Positions 54,976 through 64,000 of a stretch of 64,000 bases of DNA are shown one piece after another. The stretch is from Chelydra serpentina (Eukaryota; Chordata; Testudines; Chelydridae), in NCBI GenBank assembly GCA_037349315.1, contig JBAIAC010000059.1, forward strand, positions 30,970,501 through 31,034,500, written 5' to 3'. The notes beneath the pieces were generated by a model. The model worked only from the letters and a program-made list of their open reading frames with translations. It did no database searches and was not told where the DNA came from. Each line of letters begins with the position of its first letter. Positions within the stretch are counted from its first letter, which is position 1. The position numbers were made by a program, and so were the translations under genes.

Positions 54976-56048
54976 TCATAGAATCATAGAATCTCAGGGT
55001 TGGAAGGGACCTCAGGAGGTCATCTAGTCCAACCCCCTGCTCAAAGCAGGACCAAACCCAACTAAATCATCCCAGCCAAGGCTTTGTCAAGCCTGACCTT
55101 GAAAACCTCTAAGGAAGGAGATTCTACCACCTCCCTAGGTAACCCATTCCAGTGCTTCACCACCCTACTAGTGAAAAAGTTTTTCCTAATATCCAACCTA
55201 AACCTCCCCCTCTGCAACTTGAGACCATTACTCCTTGTTCTGTCATCTTCTACCACTGACAACAGTCTAGAACCATCCTCTTTGGAACCCCCTTTCAGGT
55301 AGTTGAAAGCAGCTATCAAATGCCCCCTCATTCTCCTCTTCTGCAGGCTAAACAATCCCACTTCCCTCAGTCTCTCCTCATAAGTCATGTGCTCCAGCCC
55401 CCTAATCATTTTTGTTGCCCTCCGCTGGACTCTTTCCAATGTATCCACATCCTTCTTGTAGTGTGGGGCCCAAAACTGGACACAGTACTCCAAATGAGGC
55501 CTCACCAGTGCCGAATAGAGGGGAATGATCACGTCCATCGATCTGCTGGAAATTTCCCTACTTATACAACCCAAAATTCCATTAGCCTTCTTGGCGACAA
55601 GGGCACACTGTTGACTCATATTCAGCTTTCCAGCCATTGTAACCCCTAGGTCCCTTTCTGCGGAACTGCTGCCCAGCCATTCGGTCCCTAGTCTGTAGCA
55701 GTGCATGAGATTCTTCCATCCTAAGTGCAGGACTCTGCACTTGTCCTTGTTCAACCTCATCATATTTCTTTTGGCCCAATCCTCTAATTTGCCTAGGTCC
55801 CTCTGTATCCTATCCCTACCCTCCAGCGTATCAACCACTCCTCCCAGTTTAGTGTCATCTGCAAACTTGCTAAGGGTGCAGTGCACACCATCCTCCAGAT
55901 TATTAATGAAGATATTGAACAAAACCGGCCCTAGCGCCGACCCTTGAGGCACTCCACTTGATACCGGCTGCCAACTAGACATGGAGCCATTGATCACTAC
56001 CTGTTGAGCCCGACCATCTAGCCAGTTTTCTATCCACCTTAGTTTATC
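54976..56048 (-). mobile_element. CR1 LINE, 5'-truncated
   Basis: 312 codons of RT/C-terminus are open (55997 to 55062): [50 protein letters not shown], ending KALAGMI, followed by the 3' UTR and a tail of repeated 'catagaat'. It carries several substitutions compared with the copies at 37347 and 61573 (for example MIRGLEHM kept, but KLNMSQQ preceded by AG rather than DE). Confidence 0.94.
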
Positions 56049-56071
56049 TATTATGCCTTAAGATAAGTCAT

Positions 56072-56250
56072 AATAGAATCATAGAAGATTACAGTTGGAA
56101 GAGACCTCAGGAGGTAATCTAGTCCAACCCCCTGCTCAAAGCAGGACCAACCCCAACTAAATCATTCCAGTCAGGGATTTGTCAAGCTGGGCCTTAAAAA
56201 CCTCTAAGGATGGAGATTCCACCACCTCCCTAGGTAATCCATTCCATCAA
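56072..56250 (-). repeat. CR1 3' fragment, second copy
   Basis: 'atagaatcatagaagattac', 'gaaacctcaggaggt'-like text, 'aagctgggccttaaaaacct', and 'ccctaggtaatccattcc'. It lies 23 bp from the previous CR1 in the same orientation. Confidence 0.85.
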
Positions 56251-56839
56251 GAATCAAACATCCTCTAACTCTCGTTGGAGCTTTTGGCTGAAATGAACAA
56301 AGTTATGTAAAGGAAATCAGGGCCCAAATTAGGCTCTTTTGTAGCTCAAACTCAGCGTTTAGTTTGAAACTTAACTTCTAAACATTTCCTTTCACTATCT
56401 GTGTCTCATCAAATAAACTGTTTTGCTCCAAGCTCACCTGGATTATGGCCAGTTAACAGCTCATCCCACTTGGAGCCATTTCTGCTTAGCCCATCAAATG
56501 GAAGTGAATTGTTTCTCATCTATATTTATTCAAACTTACTTGCTGAAGAAAGACTCATTCTTTCCCTCAGTGCAGAAGATGCTGCTGTGGGGCATGCAGG
56601 AGATTTTGCTATCACATTTATCACATCTGGGACACAGTCCCTAAAGTATTTTGAGGCTGTTGATCTCATGAGGTGGAGGAGTAAAAAAAACAATTAAAAT
56701 GTTCTTCTTGTCATTTCAGTAGCGGGGAAGTATGCATGATGCAATGTGAGCTGTCAGGGAGTTGTTTTTTTTATTTTCCCTTTGACTATGAACTGATTAA
56801 TGGTGGTTTTAAAGCCCATCTGTGATTTTTTTTAAAGAC
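56251..56839. other. No gene recognised
   Basis: No similarity recognised. Confidence 0.35.
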
Positions 56840-58836
56840 CATTTGTAATTCGGGTGGAAGTGACTACAAAATGATAGATTTCATTGTTCTAAAGAAAGAA
56901 AATGAAGGCAGCAGAATAAGGACAATTGACTTCAAAAAAGCAAATGTTAACAAACTCAGAGAACTGGTAAGTAAGGTCCCATGGGAAGAAATTCTAAGGG
57001 GAAAAGGAGTTATGGAGAGATGGCAGTTTCTCAAGGAGACCATATTAAAGGCACAACTTACAAACTATCCTGATGCAAAAGAAAGATAGGAAGAATAGTA
57101 AGAGGCCAATATGGTTCTCTCAGGAGCTCTTTAGAGGTCTGAAAATCAAAAAGGAATCCTACAAAAAGTGGAAACATGGACAAATTGCCAAGGTTGAATA
57201 TAAAAGAATAGCACAAGCATATAGGGACAAAATCAGGAAGGTTAAGGCACAAAATGAGTAACACCTTGCAAGGGACATAAAAGGCAAGGAGAAGAGGTTC
57301 TTGAAATATATTAGGAGCAAGAGAAAAGTGAAGGAAAATATAGGTCCTCTACTTAGTGGAGAAGAAGAGCTAATAACAGATGACATCAAGAAAGCCAAGA
57401 TGTTTAATGCCTATTTTGTTTCAATCTTCACTAAAAAAGTTAATGGTACTCAAGACAATTAATATTAAAAAGTGGGAAGGAATGCAAGCCAAAATAGGGA
57501 AAGAACAGGTTAAAGAATATGTAGATAAGTTAGATATATGCAAGTTGGCAGGGCATGATGAAATTCATTCTAGGGTACATAAGGAACTAGCTGAGGCAAT
57601 CTCAGAACAATTAGCAATTATCTTTGAGAACTTCTGGAGGATGGGTGAGGTCCCAGAGGACGGGAGAAGGACAAACTTTAAAAAAGGACTGGGGAAATTA
57701 TAGAACAGCCAGCTTAATTTTGAAACCTGGAAAAATATTGGAACAAATTATTAAACAATCAATTTGTAAGCACCTGGAGAGGAATAGAATGATAAGGAAT
57801 AGCCAGCATGGATTTGCCAAGAACAAATCATGCAAACTAACCTAACTTCCTTCTTTGACATGGTCACTGACATAGTGGGTGTGGGGGGGAGCAGTATATG
57901 TGATATATATTGATTTTAGTAAGGCTTTTGACACAGTCCCATGTGACATTCTCATAAGCAAACTAGGGAAATGTGATCTATGTGAAATTGCTATAAGATG
58001 GGTGCACAACTGGTCAAAAGACAATACTTGTAGATTAGTTATCAATGGTTCACTGTCAAACTGGGAAAACATATCTAGTGTGGTCCCACAGAATTCAGTC
58101 CTGGGTCCAGTACCATTAAATATTTTCTTTAATGACTTGGATAATGGAGTGGAGAGTACACTTATAACATTTTCAGATGACACTTATCTGGGAGAGGTTG
58201 ACGGACAGGATTAGAATTAAAAATGACAAATTGGAGAATTGGTCAGAATTCAAGAAAATGAAATTCAATAAAGACAAGTGCAAAGAACTTCACTTAGGAA
58301 TGTAAATTCAAATGCAAAACTACAAAATGGGGAATAACTGGTTAGGTGGGTAGTAGTGCTGAATAGGATCTGGGATCGATAGGGGATCACAAATTGAATA
58401 TGAGTCAACAACATGATGCAGCTGTGAAAAAAGCTAATATCATTCTGGGGTGTATTCACAGGAGTGTCATATGTAAGATACGCAAGGTGATTTTCCCGCT
58501 CTGTTCTATTCTGTTGTAAAGAATACTGTGTTATAAAGAGGATTTGTTCTCCATGTCCACTGAAGGTAGGAGAAGAAGTAATGGATTTAATTTGCAGCAA
58601 GGGAGTTTCAGGTTGGATATTAGGAAAAACTTTCTAAGTATAAGGGTAGTTAAATTCTGGAATAGGTTTCCGAGGGAGATTGTGGAATCCCCATTATTGG
58701 GGGGGTTTTAAGAATAGATTGGACATACACCTGTCAAGGATGGGTCTAGGTTTATTTGGTCCTGCCTCATCACTGGGGGCTGAACTTTATGACCGCTCAA
58801 GGTCCTATCTAATCCTACATTTCTATGATTCTATAG
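56840..58836 (+). mobile_element. Older CR1 LINE, ~2 kb, degenerate ORF2
   Basis: A diverged relative of the young CR1s. Codons: [97 protein letters not shown] in place of FADDT. Many frameshifts. The 3' end reads 'ctatctaatcctacatttct' then 'atgattctatag'. Non-functional. Confidence 0.88.
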
Positions 58837-58889
58837 TGTATGGATTGGTAACAGAGCGGAACCCTGTAACACACATTCACTAGAGTAGG

Positions 58890-59275
58890 CAGGGAATTTT
58901 TTGATGAAACATTTTTTCATTGACAAATGCTGATTCATTGAACCTCAAAACTATTCACAAAACAGGGTCAGTTTTGACAAAGCTCCCAACAAAAAAATGT
59001 TTTAAAAAACAAGTTTCAAAATTGTCCAAATGTTTTGTTTTACATTTTCAAAATGAAAAAATACGGTTTTCTGTTTTTGTTTAGAAATGTAAACTAATTA
59101 TACAGAAGAAAAGGTTAAAAAACAAAGGAGGGAAATGTAAAAAAAAAGAAACAAAATGTTTTTAAATTATCAAAATTAAATACTTAAATATACCTGAAAT
59201 AAATAATTTTTTGAGATTTTGACTTTTGTCCACTTTTGAGATAGTAATTTTTTCCAAACTCCCCAAAATATTTAA
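58890..59275. repeat. AT-rich interspersed DNA element
   Basis: 'gatgaaacattttttcattg', 'caagtttcaaaattgtcc', 'acattttcaaaatgaaaaa'. Same type as at 13890, 47530 and 50845. Confidence 0.45.
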
Positions 59276-59495
59276 GTACATAAGAATAACCATACTGAGT
59301 CAGACCAATGGTCCATCTAGCCCCATATCCTTTCTTCCAGTGCCAGATGAAGTAACTCCATGCTTAACATTGTAGTTATGTTCCTGAAAAATGCTACTTT
59401 AAGCAAAACAATATTAAGCGAATCCAATTTCCCCATAAGCATTAATGTAAATAGGAAGGGTTAGGTTCCAGGGAAATTTTTTTCACCATACAAAA

Positions 59496-59520
59496 TACTA
59501 TATATATATATATATATATA
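59496..59520. repeat. (TA)n microsatellite
   Basis: About 12 TA units immediately left of the palindrome. Confidence 0.9.
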
Positions 59521-59521
59521 A

Positions 59522-59755
59522 AAGACATTCCCTGGGAAATATCCCACCCTCTGACTCCACCACCTCAGCCAAGCTTCACAATCATCATTGCTGTGTACAG
59601 TATTCAATTGTTTCTTTAAAACTTATACTGTGTATATTACTGTGTATAGTATAAGTTTTAAACAAATAATTGAATACTGTACACAGCAATGATGATTGTG
59701 AAGCTTGGCTGAGGTGGTGGAGTCAGAGGGTGGGATATTTCCCAGGGAATGTCTT
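59522..59755. repeat. Near-perfect 234-bp palindrome
   Basis: The two 117-nt halves are reverse complements around 59638/59639, with about two substitutions in the outer 100 bp and a few G-T type mismatches near the centre. There is almost no spacer. Outer sequence: 'gacattccctgggaaatatc' on the left and 'gatatttcccagggaatgtc' on the right. Confidence 0.95.
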
Positions 59756-59939
59756 ACTGCTAAATGATGAACTAGCACTCGGTTGAGTCCTCAAGGGTTG
59801 ACACATTATTGTTAATGTAGCCTCACACTCTACAAGGCAGCACAAATGGCGGGCATGTGGCAGTGGCTGCAAACATTACCTGTGGGAACTGAATGTGGTG
59901 ATGAACCCATGCTATCCCACTGGAGCGCACCACTCCCTC

Positions 59940-60060
59940 CACTTTCCAGAGTGCTGGGGGGGGGGGGGGGGGAATGGGGATGTGCATGTGTGTGTGAGAC
60001 AGACACACATCCCGTGTGTGTGTGAGAGAGAGAGAGTGTGAGAGAGAGAGAGACAGGGTG
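59940..60060. repeat. Poly-G and GT/GA microsatellite
   Basis: A G run at about 59947-59971, then mixed (TG)n and (GA)n to 60058. Confidence 0.9.
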
Positions 60061-61572
60061 CATTGCCCCTTTAAGTACGCTGAGTCCACTCTAAGTACAT
60101 TGCCTTTTTAAGTAGATCAGCAAGTTGAGACAGCAGCTGCTGCCAGCAAGCTCCCTCCTCTCTGTCCTGTCTCCCCCCATCCCTGCTTTGTGGAGATGAG
60201 ATACAGGAACAGGGGTCAGGAGTGGCAGGGGAGAGGGACACCCCAACATCAGCATGTCTCTTCCCCAACCCCCCCAACCCCTGCACAGCAAGCAGGAGGC
60301 TCCCAGGCAGAGGGCAGGAGCAGCACACGGCAGTGAGGGGAGGGATACCTGAACTGCCTGGCAATTGATAGCCTGCTGGGGGACAGCCGCACAGGGAACT
60401 TAGGGGAGCTGATTGGGGGGGGCTGCCGACCCACCCTGGTTCCAAGCCCCCACCAGCTAGCTCCAACAGGCTGCTCGTTTTGTAAGCAGTGGACAAAGCA
60501 GGTGTCTGTCAAACAATGTTATAAGGGAGCATTGCTCAACTTTAAACGAGCATGTTCTTTAATTGATCAACGACGTAACAGTGAAACAACATTAACAGGA
60601 CAACATTAGGTGAGGCATTACTGTGCTTCAGAGGGAATGAACAAAATAGGGAAATTATCAAGTCATCCATCCCCTGTCATCCAGTCCCAGCTTTTGGCAA
60701 TCAGAGGTTTGCAACCCTTACCATCTTGGCTAATAGCCATTCTTGGACCTATCCTCCATGAACTCATCTAATTCTTTTTTTAAACCAAGTTATACTTTTG
60801 GCCTTTACAACCTCCCATGGCAATGAGTTGCACAGGTTAACTGTGTGTTGTATGAAGAAGTACCTCCTTATGTTTGTTTTAAACCTGTTGCCTATGAATT
60901 TCATTGTGTGACCACTGGTTCTTGTGCTATGTGAAGGGCTAAATAACACTTTCCTATACATTTTCTCCACATCATTCATGGTTTTATAGATCTCTAGTTC
61001 TTTTCTAAGTTTAACAGTCCCAGTCTTTTTAATCTCTCCTCATATGGAAGATGTTTCATCTCCCCTAATCGTTTTTGTTGTCCTTCTCTGTACTTTTTCC
61101 AGTTCTAATATATCTTTTTTATTTTGAGATGGGTTGACCAGAAATGCATTCAGTATTCTAGGTGTGGGCATACCATGGATTTATATAGTGACATTATGAT
61201 ACTTTCTGTTTTATTATCTATCCCTTTCCTAATGGGTCTCAACATTATATTAGCTTTTTTGACTGCAAGTTCACCTTGACCAGATGTTTTCAGAAAACTA
61301 TCCATGATGACTCCAAGATCTGTTTCTTGAGTGGTAATAGCTAATTTAGACCCCATCATTTTGTATGTATAGTTGGGATTGTGTTTTCCAATGTGCATTA
61401 CTTTACACTTATCAATTCAATTTCATCTGCCCACATCCAGTTTTGAAACATCCCTTTAAAACTCTTCACTATCAGCTTTGAATGTAACTATCTTGAGTAA
61501 TTTTCTAGAATTTGCAAATTTTTCCACCTCACTTTTCCAGATCATTTAAAAATATGTTGAACAGCACAGGTC

Positions 61573-64000
61573 ATAGAATCATAGAATCATAGAATCTCAG
61601 GGTTGGAAGGGACCTCAGGAGGTCATCTAGTCCAACCCCCTGCTCAAAGCAGGACCAACCCCAACTAGATCATCCCAGACAGGGCTTTGTCAAGCCTGAC
61701 CTTAAAAACCTCCAAGGAAGGAGACTCCACCACCTCCCTAGGTAACCCATTCCAGTGCTTCACCATCCTACTAGTGAAAAGGTTTTTCCTAATATCCAAC
61801 CTAAACCTCCCCCTCTGCAACTTGAGACCATTACTCCTTGTTCTGTCATCTTCTACCACTGAGAACAGTCTAGATCCATCCTCTTTGGAACCCCCTTTTA
61901 GGTAGTTGAAAGCAGCTATCAAATCCCCCCTCACTCTTCTCTTCTGCAGGCTAAACAATCTCAGTTCCCTCAGCCTCTCCTCATAAGTCATGTGCTCCAG
62001 CCCCCTAATCATTTTTGTTGCCCTCCGTTGGACTCTTTCCAATTTATCCACATCCTTCTTCTAGTGTGGGGCCCAAAACTGGACACAGTACTCCAAATGA
62101 GGCCTCACCAGTGCCGAATAGAGGGGAATAATCACGTCCCTCGATCTGCTGGAAATGCCCCTACTTATACAGCCCAAAATGCCGTTAGCCTTCTTGGCAA
62201 CAAGGGCACACTGTTGACTCATATTCAGCTTTTCGTCCACTGTAACCCCTAGGTCCTTTTCTGCAGAACTGCTGCCCAGCCATTCGGTCCCTAGTCTGTA
62301 GCAGTGCATGGGATTCTTCCGTCCTAAGTGCAGGACTCTGCACTTGTCCTTGTTGAACCTCATCACATTTCTTTTGGCCCAATCCTCTAATTTGTCTAGG
62401 TCCCTCTGTATCCTATCCCTACCCTCCAGCGTATGAACCACTCCTCCCAGTTTAGCGTCATCTGCAAACTTGCTAAGGGTGCAGTCCACACCATCCTCCA
62501 GGTCGTTGATGAAGATATTGAACAAAACCGGCCCCAGCACCGACCCTTGGGGCACTCCACTTGATACCGGCTGCCAACTAGACATGGAGCCATTGATCAC
62601 TACCCGTTGAGCACGACCATCCAGCCAGTTTTCTATCCACCTTACCGTCCATTCATCCAGCCCATACTTCTTTAACTTGCTGGCAAGAACGCTGTGGGAG
62701 ACTGTATCAAAAGCTTTGCTAAAGTCAAGAAATAGCACATCCACTGCTTTCCCCTCATCCACAGAGCCAGTTATCTCATCATAGAAGGCAATTAGGTTAG
62801 TCAGGCATGACTTGCCCTTGGTGAATCCATGCTGACTGTTTCTGATCACTTTCCCCTCCTTTAAGTGGTTCAAAATTGATTCCTTGAGGACCTGTTCCAT
62901 GATTTTTCCAGGGATTGAGGTGAGACTGACTGGCCTGTAGTTCCCCGGATCTTCCTTCTTCCCTTTTTTAAAGATGGGCACTACATTCGCTTTTTTCCAG
63001 TCATCCGGGACCTCCCCCGATTGCCATGATTTGTCAAAGATAATGACCAATGGCTCTGCAATCACATCGGCCAACTCCTTTAGCACCCTCGGATGCAGTG
63101 CATCCGGCCCCATGGACTTGTGTTCGTCCAGCTTTTCTAAATAGTCCCGAACTACTTCTTTCTCCACAGAGGGCTGGTCACCTCCTCCCCATACCGTGCT
63201 GCGGAGTGCAGCCATCTGGGAGCTGCCCTTGTCTGTGAAGACAGAGGCAAAAAAAGCATTGAGTACACTAGCTTTCTCCACATCCTCTGTCACAAGGTTC
63301 CCTCCCTCATTCAGCAAGGGGCCCACACGTTCCTTGACTTTCTTCTTGTTGCTAACATACCTGAAGAAACCCTTCTTGTTACTCCTAACATCTCCGGCTA
63401 GCTGCAACTCCAAGTGTGATTTGGCCTTCCTAATTTCACTCCTGCATGCCTGAACAATATTTTTATACTCCTCCCTGGTCATTTGTCCAATCTTCCACTT
63501 CTTGTAAGCTGCTTTTTTGTGTTTAAGACGAGCAAGGATTTCACTGTTAAGCCAAGCTGGTCGCCTGCCATATTTACTTTTCTTTCTACACATCGGGATG
63601 GTTTGTTCCTGCAACCTCAATAAGGTTTCTTTAAAATACAGCCAGCTTTCCTCGACTCCTTTCCCCCTCATGTTATTCTCCCAGGGGACCTTGCCCATCA
63701 GTTCCGTGAGGGAGTCAAAGTCTGCTTTTCTGAAGTCCAGGCTCTGTATTCTACTGTTCTCCTTTCTTCCTTGTGTCAGGATCCTGAACTCGACCATCTC
63801 ATGGTCACTGCCTCCCAGGTTCCCATCCACTATTGCTTCCTCTACTATTTCTTCCCTGTTTGTGAGCAGCAGGTCAAGAAGAGCTTTTCCCCTAGTTGGT
63901 TCCTCCAGCACTTGCACCAGGAAATTGTCCCCTACACTTTCCAAAAACTTCCTGGATTGTCTGTGGACCGCTGTATTGCTCTCCCAGCAGATGTCGGGGT
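61573..64000 (-). mobile_element. CR1 LINE, nearly intact, runs off the window
   Basis: The 3' tail 'catagaatcatagaatcata' is at 61573. ORF2 is open from the window edge to 62061 (over 627 codons): [20 protein letters not shown] (end of endonuclease), [84 protein letters not shown] (active site). A single TAG (TAC to TAG at HYKKD) at about 62061 splits it from the last 129 codons (62051-61665), which stay in frame. This is the youngest-looking LINE in the window. Confidence 0.95.

Larger units (their letters stand above)
59351..60622. mobile_element. DNA-transposon-like insertion, 1.27 kb
   Basis: It interrupts a CR1. Left end AGTAACTCCATGCTTAACAT; right end read inward AGTAATGCCTCACCTAATG: similar inverted termini. 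It holds (TA)n, a 234-bp palindrome (59522-59755), a G run (about 59947-59971), GT/GA microsatellites and a GC-rich region without recognised protein. Superfamily not identified; TSD unclear. Confidence 0.6.
59280..61572 (-). repeat. Old CR1 LINE split by a DNA element
   Basis: The left piece 59280-59350 ('gagtcagaccaatggtccat') and right piece 60623-61572 ('gcttcagagggaatgaac', 'atagccattcttggacctat', then RT C-terminal codons such as LYKSMVCPHLEY) read as one minus-strand CR1 when 59351-60622 is removed. Confidence 0.8.

Noticed and set aside
60071..60496. 141-codon minus-strand frame
   Set aside because: Low-complexity Ser/Pro/Gly/Cys composition inside a repeat insertion, no splice or domain evidence.
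1..64000. CRISPR array, operon, ribosome binding sites
   Set aside because: The sequence is clearly vertebrate; no regularly spaced repeats or prokaryotic gene layout.

Overview
The window is vertebrate nuclear DNA, most likely from a cryptodiran turtle. The main evidence is five copies of a tRNA-headed SINE with a CR1-derived tail, matching the turtle Pol III/SINE described from tortoise, together with many CR1 LINE copies ending in short (ATTCTATG)n-like tails. Single-copy coding sequence is sparse and spliced or pseudogenised. Most of the open frames in the window belong to transposons.

Region by region: 1-6.5 kb holds old repeats and a 3.5 kb hAT transposon with a perfect 8-bp target duplication. 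6.5-9.1 kb carries three minus-strand exons of a TRIM-type RING/B-box/coiled-coil gene, with canonical exon sizes (414, 96 and 231 bp) and good splice sites. No B30.2/SPRY exon is seen before the window edge. Arrays of a tRNA-like unit flank the TRIM exons in opposite orientations. 9.5-16 kb holds a solo LTR, CR1, MIR-type SINEs and MITEs. 16.3-18.1 kb is an inverted duplication abutting an olfactory receptor (OR) pseudogene that is itself split by a small hAT MITE. 18.9-22 kb is a decayed PIF/Harbinger transposon. 22.6-24.5 kb holds an OR fragment and LTR-like sequence. 24.85-27.05 kb is an LTR interrupted by CR1. 27.1-28.35 kb is the most unusual stretch: a reverse-transcriptase fragment resembling the restriction-like-endonuclease LINEs, joined to antisense U2 snRNA sequence, with a second U2-derived copy in sense orientation about 0.7 kb away. 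29.6-33.7 kb has two solo LTRs around an OR pseudogene. 34.25-40.1 kb has a tiny hAT MITE, a second Harbinger copy and a 2.7 kb CR1 with a 542-codon open RT frame. 40.5-41.5 kb and 48.4-49.3 kb contain two more OR genes: the first is plainly broken, the second looks intact by length but has lost bases in the TM7 motif. 50-64 kb is nested repeats: AT-rich DNA elements, a Harbinger MITE, CR1 copies of several ages, a 1.27 kb DNA element carrying a near-perfect 234-bp palindrome, and the 3' part of a nearly intact CR1 running off the end.

Taken together this is a degenerating OR cluster beside a TRIM gene, a pairing also seen around the extended MHC class I region of other amniotes (inference only), and heavily colonised by CR1, LTR elements, hAT and Harbinger transposons. 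I found no full-length, clearly functional gene. No CRISPR array, operon or prokaryotic feature is present. All family names come from reading the sequence without a database search.
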